A DNA stretch of 64,000 nt from Priapulus caudatus (GCF_000485595.1 NW_014577152.1:445833-509832), one strand, 5' to 3'. Numbered from the stretch's first letter, positions 47,189-58,702 are shown. Made by a program: numbers and translations. The notes: generated by a model from the letters alone, not told the origin.

Positions 47189-48829
47189 CTGAAAATGTAA
47201 AGTATTTTTAATTAAAGCGTTTAATATATAACATGCTCCTCGTGACATTATGGGATGTCAACACTCACTCCGTGTTTTCCTCATCTCCTCGACAATTACG
47301 TACAGGATCCGTCGTAATTACGTGCTTACGTCTTATTCCTGACACAAATGTATTTTCGGTTTGAAAGGGATGGAATTAATAAAGAGGAAGGAAACGGTTA
47401 TTTGCGGAACGCGGGATTTGGACATTTTAATTACGTATCTAGAAACCGGGATATAACAGTCACATCCTTCGTTATTCGGGATTATAAGTCAACGCGCATG
47501 CGGGAAGACCATGAGTTGCGATTTTATTTAACTGGGAATTGACTGGAAATTACATATTTTCTACCAGTGGAACTGGGAGTAAACGCTGCCCCTCTAGTAA
47601 TGATGTCAGTATAATATGTAAATCACCTTGATCTCATCTTCCTGATGGACCTTCCTCACAAGTAGTTCCTTCTTCCACGGAGGGATCGGCTCGCCTGAAA
47701 TAACCATCATAGAGTTCACTGTTCGCTGCCAAATGTAGATATTTGTAATTTTATCAATTATTATCAAAATCTATTTGTTCCATTCATATCTCTTGACGCA
47801 TGTTCTACAGATACATGGGATGCATATAAACGATAATTAAACATATTCATAAGGTGGAAGGGTGATAAATGATGGAAAACTCCATCTGCGCACAACTTTA
47901 TCTGTTTGTAAAAGATGTTGGGCGATATAAGTGACTCAGCAACAGACAGAATAAATGAAATCCTCAGCCACGTACCGTCAATGATAACCGGTTTAATAGA
48001 GTGGTCGTGCGCCTTGCTGACGAGTGATGCCCCCTGGCGGGCATTTTCCTTATTTTCACCGACGTCGTGCTTCTGTTCGCGGATCTCGCTGGGACGAATA
48101 AGATGCTCCACGTATACCAGCTTGCTCTTGCTGGGACTTGCAGACGCCCCGTCGTCAGGTGCGCTGTGCTGACTAGTATGAGAGCTCACTGGTTCCGGCA
48201 TCGCAGATTTGCTGGGGCTGCACGGCCACGGCTTGTTTTCGTCTGCTTTTGCCTGCTCGGTTTTTGATCGATTCAGCTGATTCTTAAGAAGTTCGCTCGG
48301 TTTCATGTTCGACTCCGATATTTTGTTCTTCACTAAGCTAGGCTTCAGCAAGTGCTCTTCGCTCGACTCGCTCGATACGCTATCGGAGATCGAAGCGTTC
48401 TCCTGTTTTGGCTTCGATGACGTCACCGGCAGACTGTCCGCTCTGACGATGTCACCTTCTACACTGGCGTTCATTCTAACAGGCAATTCGTCGTCCGCAG
48501 TGAGGACGGACTCCGGACTTTCGGCATGCGATGCTGGTCGCATAATCTGCTGCATTGAGCTAGGTCTTATGTTGTGCTCCGTCACCACTGTAGGCGCTCC
48601 TGTCAGTACGGTGATCACTTTCTTAGCTGAAAGAGGAGCACATTGCAGTTTATATTCGTACAGATCATTAATCACGAACCTTCACTACATGCCTCATTCT
48701 CTTCCCTCCATTCTTTTTTATCTTCCTCCTCCCCGTCCTTCTTGCCCTCCTCTTCCCCCTTTCCTCATCCTTCTCCGCTTCCTCATCCTGTAGTTCACTC
48801 TTCTTAATCATCCTAAGCATCATCATCAC

Positions 48830-48869
<40 letters not shown>

Positions 48870-50729
48870 TCATATATTGATACAGACAATCCCTCATACA
48901 TAATACCAAAATATAAGTCCACATACCGTAAACGGTCTTACCATTTTTCTTAAAAGGCTTCGGTCCGGGTTTTAGTTTGATGCCAGTCTCGATTTCGGCT
49001 AGCAGGGAATACCTCTGAGTCTCCGGCGGAGCTGCAAGTCGTACGAATGACTGTTTTAGGGCACAACATAATCGATAATGGTGGCGATCAAATTTACGAA
49101 GCGATTGAAAACATATAAAGGTATTCTGCCACAACGAACAATCAACCACTAAAACAACACAACCAACAAAAAAACCCAACCACAACAAACAAACAAAACA
49201 ACAACAACAACAACAACAACCAACAAACTCACAAACAACAACACGGACAACCAATATATCATAATGAATAACTCATAAAACATATAAAGAAGAAAAGAAC
49301 AAGAAGAAGAAGAGAAGAAGAAGAAAAGGAGGCGAAAAGAAGGATAGGCAGTAGAAGAGAGAGATGGGGATGAGAATGAGGATGGGGATGAGAATTGGAA
49401 TGGTAATGGGAATGTGAATAGGAAGGAATGGGAATGGGAATGGTAATTAGAACAAGAATGAGAACGAGGATGAGAACGAGGATGATAATACATGGTTTGC
49501 ATACCATCCTGTTGTTTGTATCGTCCTGCCACGCTGCTAGTTCCGTCGAGCATGTTCGCATCAGCACTTGATGCCATCATGGGAGGTGGAGGTGGTGGTG
49601 ACGGGTCATCACGATGAATGACGGAAACCTCGTCCTCAAACGTCACCGACCTTCTCCTATAGATATCACAAACATGGCAGGCGGACATCACATCACCGTA
49701 TGAGATGACGGGTGCTTCTAACCACTTATCACCTCGTAGAGAAAGTTTTATCGCAGCAGTCAAGCGTGGGCGGGAAATGCTTATAGAAAGCCTGTCAATT
49801 TATGATGTAATCGCAAATTTTCACGAGGCGTCTTTCAGCCTCGTGCCGTGACTGCGAAGTTATGATACCGCCACGTTTCGCAAGTGGCTGAAAAGCAGTG
49901 CGATCAATATATACTGGAAATGCACATGATAAGGTTGTCTCCTTAATATTTCACGCTGCACCAGCAATCCCGTCACGTAGTGATTCCAGTTTTTTTTATT
50001 AATAATTTACTTCGACAATGACTGCCTTAGCGGTTCTACCCAACTCTGAAGACGGTCAACTCTAAGAGCTGAGAACTGGCATATATATATATAGTTATTT
50101 ATATATATATAGTTATTTATATATATATATATATATATTTGTTTATTTAAATATATGCTAATAAGATTTGCTTTAATTACAAAACATGCGCAACAACAAA
50201 ACAACTAAACGTTGTCGTATAAAAAATCGTATCGTAGCGAAAATATCGTTTAATCGTATCAATATCGCATAATCTGATTACATACCTTATTGAGCTGTTA
50301 CTGCCGGCCGAGCTGGCTCTCATGCTGGGTGGACTATTCGACGATGCCGTGGTGGATGACATCGAATCGCTTATAGAGCTAGATGTCAACGATGATGGTT
50401 GCCGATGACCACTAGGTGGCAGTCCTGCAGTGATAGCGTCAGGAGGCAGTGCAAGCTCGGGTAGCTGTGAATCTAAGTGGGCTTTAGTCTCATGCAGTTG
50501 CTGCGGATGGTGATGCTGTTGTGGTGGTGGTTGTGGTTGTTGTTGTAGTTGTTGTTGTTGTTGTTTTTGTTGTTGTTGTTGTTGTTTTTGTTGTTGCTGC
50601 TGCGGCTGCAGTAATTGTCCATGTTCTGGATGTTTTTGTTGCTGTTGTTGTTGCTGCTGCTGCTGTTGTTGTTGTTGTCGTAATAGTTTTAGGTGCTGTT
50701 GTTGTTGCTGCTGCTGTTGTTGCTGCAGC

Positions 50730-50761
<32 letters not shown>

Positions 50762-50779
50762 CTGTTGCGCATCACTCAC
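47015..50779 (-). CDS. Espin/forked-like actin-bundling protein, 3' exons
   Basis: Likely actin cross-linker of parallel bundles. Exons in coding order: 50779-50286, 49656-49505, 49031-48927, 48626-47976, 47694-47627 and 47188-47015; every phase matches. The polyglutamine start leads to a Ser-rich stretch, then RRRSVTFEDEV, which fits the PP1-docking RVxF pattern. A hexaproline follows, then a WH2-like actin-binding motif YSLLAEIETGIKLKPGPKP. The long exon holds five EHxIRPS-like motifs. The C terminus carries tandem WK motifs PIPPWKKELL, GIPEWKRQLMEQRERHK and QMPPWKKELLMKKK, as in the espin actin-binding module. Ankyrin repeats expected at the espin N terminus are not in this stretch. The true 5' start is unresolved: the open frame begins after a stop without an ATG. 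Confidence 0.82.
47627..47694 (-). CDS. Espin-like exon, first WK motif
   Basis: Acceptor GGTTATTTCAG, donor GTGATT. Encodes EPIPPWKKELLVRKVHQEDE then IK. Confidence 0.88.
47976..48626 (-). CDS. Espin-like long exon with repeated IRPS motifs
   Basis: Acceptor CTCTTTCAG, donor GTACGT. 217-residue acidic, Ser-rich, presumably disordered segment. Five copies of a [ED]-x2-[ILM]-[KR]-P motif: EHNIRPSSM, EHLLKPSLV, ESNMKPSEL, EHLIRPSEI and DHSIKPVII. Confidence 0.85.
48805..48870. repeat. (CAT)n microsatellite
   Basis: About 20 CAT units in an espin-like intron; reads as polymethionine on the minus strand and is not coding. Confidence 0.9.
48927..49031 (-). CDS. Espin-like exon with WH2 motif
   Basis: Acceptor ACGACTTGCAG. 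Encodes PPETQRYSLLAEIETGIKLK then PGPKPFKKN(GKTVY). The LLAEI-x(2)-G-x(2)-LKP core is the espin-type WH2 motif. Two in-phase donors (GTAAGA after 48942; GTATGT after 48927) differ by five codons. Confidence 0.85.
49140..49500. repeat. CAA, GAA and GGGAATG simple-sequence tracts
   Basis: A CAA-rich run (49190-49240) is followed by purine-only GAA/GGA tracts and imperfect GGGAATGG units. All lie in the intron between the WH2 and RVxF exons. Confidence 0.8.
49505..49656 (-). CDS. Espin-like exon with RVxF-type motif
   Basis: Acceptor GATATCTATAG, donor GTATGC. Encodes RRSVTFEDEVSVIHRDD then PSPPPPPPMMASSADAN and GRYKQQD. A candidate PP1-docking site followed by a proline-rich SH3/profilin-binding type segment. 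Confidence 0.8.
50286..50779 (-). CDS. Espin-like exon with polyglutamine tract
   Basis: Reads long Gln runs (CAG/CAA mix) interrupted by HLKLLRQ and HPEHGQLLQPQ, then HHHPQQLHETKAHL, LPPSG and a Ser/Thr-rich tail ending NSSI(R) before GTATGT. In-frame TGA lies just upstream of the Gln run, so an upstream exon must join here or translation starts internally. The upstream boundary is uncertain. Confidence 0.65.
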
Positions 50780-51493
50780 TCAGCCTCTCCCGCCGAGTCA
50801 GCCTCAGCTAAGCAAACACCACGCCGACACAAGCACGTGACGCCGCGCCGACGATGCGCGGGACGGCGACAGCTACGTCCGCCATGTTTACCAAGCGCTG
50901 CCGTTCACCCGTGACGTCACTGAAGCAGACGATACCAGCAGCGAGAGTGGTGAGATCATCATGGTGAGTATCTCGACGGGGTCGACAAGCTAAACAAAGA
51001 TGTGAGGACAGCGATGCGTCCACCATGCCCTCGCCGATGTACGGAATAGCGCCGTCGGTCGACATCTGTATACTTGACTGCTACAATTACCACCGACTAG
51101 TCTTATTCAGTGGACTCGCGCAAATAATTCGCGTCTCCAGTGCGACGCGAGTGGGAGAAACGGTCCGTGCGCTGTTAAGTACGCGTGTAGATTCACGCGC
51201 CTTAACGCCCGCCATATACGTGTCCCACGTCCATCAGCTGTCATCGAATTAGGACTGCGTGTTAGCGAAAACATGCGAACTCTGCCAAACCTAGAACAAG
51301 ACGACTCTTGCGCTTCCTGCGAGGAGCGAGACGAACATGACATGACCGCGTAGTAACAACTCTCAACACTCTAGCAGCCGAAAGAACGAACGTGGGATGA
51401 ACACCGAGTTGACACAGCAGCCATCGTAGCTCTGCGGCTGCCACACCACGCCACTTATCTCAACTTCACTAACAGCAGCGAACCTCGTAGGTA
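50780..51493. promoter_or_regulatory. CpG-rich region upstream of the polyglutamine exon
   Basis: GC- and CpG-rich in contrast to its AT-rich surroundings, with minus-strand open frames but no supported exon. It could be an internal promoter for a short espin-like isoform, or coding or intron sequence of a longer transcript. Confidence 0.35.
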
Positions 51494-51809
51494 CGGGGTG
51501 CGAAATTAGCGCGAGTCCGGAGTCAAATACTCCCTGATTACTGTCAGACTCCCTAATTTGACATATGCAGGAGTCCGTGTGACTCCCTGAAAATTCTACC
51601 ATACTAAACTAGTTCGTTCGGGAAACGGCCTCGCGGAATTACTGTATTTTTTCAGCTAATGTCCAAAGAAGATTTGGCAGACGTGCAACTGCATGAATCT
51701 TAAAGATCTTTAATTTTGAACCTCAGACTGCAGACTCCCTCATTTTGCTGCGGGACTCCTCTTTTTGAGGGTTGACTCCCGCGTGTTCAAAAGTTAATTT
51801 CTACCTCTG
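51494..51809 (+). mobile_element. CAGGG-ended MITE family, copy 3
   Basis: CGGGGTGCGAAATTAGCGCG ... TTAATTTCTACCTCTG, closely matching the 30030 element, flanked by TAGGTA and TAGATA. Its right edge is the first base of the 32 bp minisatellite. Confidence 0.8.
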
Positions 51810-52890
51810 TAGATACTACTATAGAACATCGTAGAACCTATAAATACTACCTATAGAACCTCGTAGAACCTATGATACTTCCTATAGAACCTCGTAGAAC
51901 CTATAGATACTACCTATAGAACTTCGTAGAACCTATAGATACTACATATAGAACCTCGTAGAAGCTATAGATACTACCTATAGAACCTCGTAGAACCTAT
52001 AGATACTACTATAGAACATCGTAGAACCTATAGGTACTACCTATGAACATCGTAGAACCTATAGATACTACCTATAAAACCTCGTAGAACCTATAGATAC
52101 TATCTATAGAACATCATAGAAACCTATAGATACTACCTATAGAACCTCGTAAAACCTATAGATACTACCTATAGAAACTCGTAGAACCTATAGATACTAC
52201 CTATAGAACATCGTAGAACCTATAGATACTACCTATAGAACCTCGTAGAACCTATAGATACTACCTATAGAACATCGTAGAACCTATAGATACTACCTAT
52301 AGAACATCGTAGAACCTATAAATACTACCTATAGAACTCGTAGAACCTATAGATACTACCTATAGAACATCGTAGAACCTATAGATACTACCGATAGAAC
52401 ATCATAGAACTATAGAATACTACCTATAGAACATCGTAGAACCTATAGGTACTACCATAGGAACATCGTCGTAGAACCTATAGAACATCGTAGAACCTAT
52501 AGATACTACCTAATAGACATCGTAGACCTATAGGATACTACCGATAGAACATCACTAGAACCTATAGATTACTACGATAGGAACATTCATTAGAACCTAT
52601 AGTACTACCTATAGAACATCGTTAGAACCTATATAGTACTACCTATAGAACATCGTAGAACCTATAGAACATCGTAGAAACCTATAGATACTACCTATAG
52701 ACATCGTAGAACCTATAGTACTACCTATAGAACACGTAGACCTATAAATACTACCTATAGAACTCGTAGAACCTATAGATACTACCTATAGAACCTCGTT
52801 AGAACCTATAAATTAACTACCTATAGAACCTCGTAGAACCTATAGATACTACCTATAGAACCTCGTAGAACCTATAGATACTACCTAGAC
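51810..52890. repeat. 32 bp minisatellite, about 33 copies
   Basis: Unit TAGATACTACCTATAGAAC + (A/C)TCGTAGAACCTA. Regular in the first 600 bp. From about 52400 single-base indels become frequent, then it is regular again near the end. No unique spacers, so not a CRISPR array. Confidence 0.95.
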
Positions 52891-52919
52891 CCCCGTAGCT
52901 GCGCTCAGCTCATGTAAAT
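52891..52919. repeat. 29 bp exact direct repeat, left copy
   Basis: CCCCGTAGCTGCGCTCAGCT plus CATGTAAAT abuts the N gap. The identical 29 bp recurs at 57410-57438, where unique sequence continues. Confidence 0.95.
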
Positions 52920-52929
52920 NNNNNNNNNN
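52920..52929. other. Assembly gap, 10 N
   Basis: Ten undetermined bases between the minisatellite end and the degraded duplicate. Confidence 1.
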
Positions 52930-55900
52930 TTCTGCTGCTGCTGTTGCTGCTGTTGGTGTGTGTAAGAATGCTTCGAATATCATCGTTTGCGTTCTTGATG
53001 CTCGACTGTTGCTTGTAGTTCGATTTTGTTGTTGTGTTGTTGTGCTGCTCTGTTGCTGCTCGGCTGCTGCGCTGCTAATAGTTTTTTGTGTTTTGGCTGC
53101 GTGCTGCTGTGCTGCCTGACTGCCTGCATGTCGTCGTCGTTGTCCTCCTCTTCTTTTTGCTTGTTTTTCTATGTGTTCTTGTTCTTGTTGCCGCTCCGTG
53201 GTAGTTGCTCGCTTCTGCTGATGCTGTTTGTGCACGTGTCCGCTGAGCACACAATTATCTGCTGTTCGCTGGCTTAGGAGCGGAGGGAGAGTTTGTGCTT
53301 TGGGGAGAAGACGTGGGCGTTCAGCTGCGAGAGGGAGAGTTCTCGGGTACGCCTCGCGCATAGAGTTAACCCTTCTTCTCTACGGCGCCATGGATTTCTT
53401 AAGGATGACTTCGCTGAAAGCTTGCGTGGACGATATCGACTAGGCTGGTTGCGCGGTGAAACGGGGGAATTGGTTTAGCAGAGAGTGGTGAGCGTGCGGG
53501 TGCGTGCAGCCGCGAATGTCCGCCGCTCCTTCGACTGCAGCTGCTCGGTTACGGTCGCGTGTTGACTGACTGCGTTGCTGGTCGACGCGTCGGTGCTGCA
53601 ACTGCGGGTAGTTCGTCGGGGTCGTCACGAGTTCCACGTTCAGTCCGTAGTGCTTCATCATCGACGTCTGCGGCAATCGACCGTAGATGTCGACTCGCGG
53701 TTCCGTTGCCGCGCCGCCGCTCGCGCCCTTTTCCGCGGCTTTCTTGCTCTCGGCTTCTTTGGTCGTCTTGCCTTCTTAGCACTTCTTCTTCTGCGTCGGA
53801 TCGTAATGGTCAACCCGCCCTGGGCGTCGGGCGGAGAACACTCGCGAGCGCTGTACGCGGACAGGGTCGGTGCGCGGCGTGGCACCGGCGAGAGGGGCGA
53901 CGCCGCCGGCCAGTCTGTCGCGCCGTCGCCGTCGCCGTCGCGGGTATTTTGAGTATCCGTGGATGTCTACGACTCCGTTCGTCCGTCGTAGGCGAGGAGT
54001 CGTATCGCGCGGCGGCCAGCCTGCCGGTGGGCACTCTGCACGGGGCATCACCTCCCCGCAGCTGCAGCGCTAACCGTTACTCGACGGGAGGCTCCACCAG
54101 TCGCCTGCCACGAACGTCAGTGAGCGAGCTGCAGGACTTCGTGAGCGCCGCTGACCGCCGCCGCACGATCCCGCTGTTACACTGCGGGCAGTCCCGTCCA
54201 GCAGGTAGCAGTCTTGCACGTGTGCACGTGCAGTGGCGCCACAGTCGCTGCGCTTGTTGCGGGCGGCGACCGCGTAGCGAGGCCGCGTCATTCGGGTTTC
54301 GCTTAGGGATGCAGCGGCGGTGGCTCCTGTCGGGCAAACCTTTCGCCTGTTAACGACACGATTGAAAAACGACCACGTATCCCGAGCTCTGTGAACACAG
54401 GAACGGATGAACAACACACTTAAACAACACACTGTGGAACAACGACACGTGTGACACACACACTGTGAATAACGACACTGCTGAACAACGACACGAGTGA
54501 CCAACTACTATCTGCGAGTAAACAAATCGTGTTGTTAGGATTACTTACCTGGAAAGAATTGCCAAGTTTATGAAAAAATACGGCAAGTTTACTGAACAAC
54601 ACAGCGTCCAGGTTATCGAGTCAATAACGTTAGTTTAGAAATGCTTAGTGAATTTAGCCACGTTTAAGAGCAACAACGTCAGGACTTCCGGAATAAACCC
54701 AATGTGAAGTTTAGGAATAACATATGTTAAGATTTATGAACACACTGGCAGCAATAACGACAACTTTAGGAACAACAGGCATTTTGAAAAACAGCCCAAC
54801 AAGTCGTTTTATAAACAATATTGTTAGGTTACGAACAAATCACAAGACTAATGAAATAGTGACCTCTGAATGAGGCATCAGTTATTATTGGTGCCGATCC
54901 ATATTTCTTATATATAGTTTATTACGAGTATAAACTATTATCATTATTATATGAATCTAATATTTGGTATCAAAAATAATTCGTAATTTGTGGACATTTT
55001 TGTATTTCTTATATTTTTTTTGTAAATGCTGTTTTAATGAAGTAATTAATAAGCGCCTTCACAGCCGTGATTTGTGCGCGGAGTCCTTGTGTCTTCGTTG
55101 GTTCGTGACTATCTAATGTTATTGCTGTCGTGTGCTACCTCTAATAATTTTAGGAATGTACAGCGCACAAGACGTGGAAGTAAATCATAGATTCGCAGTG
55201 ATATTGATATTTGAACACTAGTTTTACTACATTTAGTATAGCTACACTGACTATATCTCCTGATATTTTGTGTAGAACAAATGTTTAACACTTGTATCAT
55301 TTCAATACATTATTGAATTCCATAAGCAATGATGTATCATTTAATAATGATAGTTTGTTTACCTACTATAAAACTTCTTTTTTTACGCATCGCTAACACA
55401 TTGAGCCAAAAATAAGAAAAATAGTAATTGCCGTGTTAACCTTGCATCCATTCTCTGCCTAACCGTGTAAAGACTATCCAATAAACAGACTTCCATTGAG
55501 GCAACATGGAACAGTAATTATAGGATTGGGGAAACGCAGGCAAGCTGAATTTGCTTATAAAGCATCCAAGGTAAAATAATGCTCAAAACAAACGCAGCGT
55601 TAGCACCTAACAACCTATATATTTTACTCCTTCATCTCATGACATCTATGGACGCGTGTAAACACAGACACTGTTCACTGCAAGTCTAAAATAAATGTAT
55701 GAACCCGTTCAATGCTATAACATTACAATTCACGCTGCCGAGAACAGCGAATAATTAGAGAAGCTAGAAAGATAGGTTACCTTTATGTGCATGGCCAACG
55801 CTGCAATGGAGTCTTCTCCTCGCTTCCAGGATTATAAGCAGTTATGTAAGGCACCCAGCAGCGCGCCACCACAGCGACCAACCATTGACAGTCACTGACT

Positions 55901-57377
55901 GTCTTCTCAGCCTTCACTGCTAAATGGCTCTCTCGAAACGGGCGAGTAAGCTGAGCGCGTTCCGGCGCTCTCAGAAACGTCGTTGCTTCCCGCGCCGGAA
56001 AGGGACAATGCACGCTGTTCGGTTGACCATGATACGATGTAGTAATACACATGGCATGATTCGGCGAGAAAATGGTTCCTTAGCACGTTCGGGCCGGGAA
56101 AACAATGAGCGGTGCGCCGTTATACATTCCGGGGGCCGGGGGATGTTAGATACCACGGACTTTCGCCTGTTATGAATAACGCCGTAAATACGCGTAATGC
56201 CATGAAACGCCGGAAATTTCAACGCGGCGGCGCTCATTCTTCTGCCTTTTGCTACCGTAGCGCGTGTTTAGATTACGTTTCAGTCACAATTTCAATAAAG
56301 CACCTAAGGGTGCTCTACACACCAGGTGGATTAAAAAGCTGGAAATGTGCTCTAATTCTTCATTCATTTTTTACATTACCACGTGCAGCGCATCAAATGA
56401 ATACTAATCAGAAATGGTTTGTCTATATAAGAGTATTCTTGTCAGTAGAGTATTATAAATTAATTCTCGATAAGTGTTAGATAAGCTTGAAGTTTACAGT
56501 TTAAGTCAATATAGGGTTCTATCAAAGCATTAGCAAGAGACATGTTTCACTGTGACTATACATGCTCAACCTAAGGGAATGTAAAGATCTATGTCGCAGT
56601 CTGTGTGTAACAATTCCCTTTAAACAAATCATATTAACTTGTACTGCTTATTAGTATACATAACCACACTTGCTAGCACCTGTGGACTCCATCAACAACC
56701 TGCCTATCATTATCCTCGTCTAATGTGTGCAAATGTTGCATTAACAACATTAACAAAGCTGTATGTGCTCAAATAAACATAATCATGTTTTATTAGATAT
56801 TGTCGACAGCTGTCGTCCTGTGTTAGTGATGAATATAAACACCGATTAATATAAGATTCGTTTTAGCGCGAAACTATAAAGATGTGTTTTCCATCATCGT
56901 CGCCATAGAGAAAGGGTGATTCGCGTAGCTAGAGTTATAAAGGTTCAAGCCACGCGCTGAAACGGAGGTACTACGCTGTAGTGGGCAGTGGCTGTGACGT
57001 GACGATGATGCGCCTCTGCCGCCGTCCCGCCCATCGACGTGGCTGTCGTACGCAGGCCCTCCGCATCGCCATTCGTCACCGTCTCCGCGCTCGGTCGCCG
57101 CCCTCCCTCTCCCACCGCCGTGTCCTCTATACCATCTACTCATCCGCTCATAGTACAAGTCTTCGTCAATCGAATTCCTGTAGGAGCTGTCAGCATGTCG
57201 GACGAGCTTTCGTTGCGTGTCGTACTGGCGCATGTTCTGCTTGTTTACAGTGGCGCGCATCTATAATGTCACGTAGGGCGACCAGGCGCCGTCGGCGCGC
57301 CGCCCCTGACAGACACGACACTCACCGAACATGGGCAACTGCAGCCGACGCACGCATTCGTGCTCCGTCGCCGACAT
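52930..57377 (-). pseudogene. Indel-rich copy of the 58.5-62.9 kb locus (probable assembly artefact)
   Basis: Collinear, same orientation, with 58531-62926 over its full length, including coding and non-coding parts. The minus strand gives fragments such as MPQTSMMKHYGLNVELV against IPQTSMMEHYGLNVELV in the intact copy, but single-base insertions and deletions shift the frame repeatedly. Indels are as dense in former intron as in exon. A donor present in the intact copy (62531/62530) is lost. This pattern fits uncorrected long-read or alternate-haplotype sequence placed next to a gap better than an ageing gene duplicate. Confidence 0.8.
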
Positions 57378-57438
57378 CGACCTCGTAGAACCTATAGAAC
57401 CACGTAGAACCCCGTAGCTGCGCTCAGCTCATGTAAAT
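57378..57438. repeat. Minisatellite tail plus 29 bp direct repeat, right copy
   Basis: CCTCGTAGAACCTATAGAAC is minisatellite sequence, followed by the exact 29 bp found before the N gap. Confidence 0.95.
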
Positions 57439-58267
57439 CTACAGCAACTCTTGCTGGCAGCAGAACAACCCCAGAACAACGCAGGCTCTGTCACCACCCG
57501 CGCCGTATTTTCACAACCGAACGCCGTGTAAGCGGTCAGGCCACGTCGTGGTAACGTCCACGTACCCGCCTTTGTCTCTCACGCTATAGATAATCCAACG
57601 TATCTCACAGAATTAGAACTAGAACTCGCACCGCGGTCAGAACTGCTGACTGACACAGTTCGTGGCCATCCGCTGTGATCAACCGCGTTCTATAGACTGA
57701 CACGAAGATTATGAATCCGCGAGAATATCCAAGGCGCGGTCACGCCCTCACCACACGAGACGATGCCCATCTACGAAATATCGGCGATCATTTTCCGCTG
57801 ATTATGGCGGCACGCGCTGAGGTGCCGAACAAGAGGCAGCATCGCGTGTAAGCCGACGTGCAAATCACACCAGTCAACATCCATCCAGCCTTCCTCGCAC
57901 ACTATCCGGTCACTGCAGACGAACCGTGGCAGACAACACACGCGCGCACAAATCACTCGCTACACACTTGCAAATCGCTGGTTTACTTAACCTTAGCTAG
58001 GCTAGCGCCTTGTCCATCAAACGTTGCCGCGGCAACGTGAATCGCAACAGAGCTCTCTGGCAAAGCTCTCAACATAGCAAACCCTCAACCGCACACCTGC
58101 ACAGTGAGACACACCGAATTCTATCTACCGATACCAAAAAACCGATACTAAAGCCGGCACATAGAAGAAGCGCAGATATGATGCAGGCCACCCGTGCTTG
58201 CGGTCAACAGCTTTTTAAGATGAGGTGTGGTGAGCCTTCGATCATCTCCTTCACAATCGAGGCCAGG

Positions 58268-58305
<38 letters not shown>

Positions 58306-58416
58306 GCACGCACGCACGCACGCGCGCGCGCGCACACACACACACACGAAACATACGCGCACGTCATCCGCTGCAAACACACAGACTGAACTCGATGGCA
58401 CAATGGCTGTCGTCTG
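57439..58416. other. GC-rich interval left of the unrecognised gene
   Basis: Moderately GC-rich, many CpG, no motif-bearing exon. The short minus-strand frame 57771-57956 is Cys-rich but unsupported. Ends in a CA/CGCA/CG microsatellite. It is the 3' flank (or, if the genes are one, an intron) of the minus-strand gene. Confidence 0.5.
58268..58348. repeat. CA/CGCA/CG microsatellite
   Basis: (CA)n passes into (CGCA)n, (CG)n and back to (CA)n. Confidence 0.9.
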
Positions 58417-58479
58417 CTACCAGTCGCAGAAGCGGAAAACGTAATGATGCCCTAGCATCATCATCAGCAACAGCAGAAG

Positions 58480-58530
<51 letters not shown>

Positions 58531-58616
58531 ATGCTGCTGTTGGTGTTGTGTAGAATGCTCGAATTCATGTTGATGTTCTTGATGCTGATGTTGTTGTAGT
58601 TGATTTTGTTGTTGTT

Positions 58617-58647
<31 letters not shown>

Positions 58648-58659
58648 TAATAGTTGTTG

Positions 58660-58702
<43 letters not shown>

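Noticed and set aside
48668-48922. Frame with polymethionine run
   Set aside because: Translation of the CAT microsatellite in an espin-like intron.
51810-52890. CRISPR-like regular repeats
   Set aside because: Units are contiguous with no spacers, in an animal genome context; it is a minisatellite.
58010-58553. Plus-strand frames with His-Thr and polyalanine runs
   Set aside because: Readthrough of the CA/CG microsatellite and the CAG tract; opposite strand to the supported gene.
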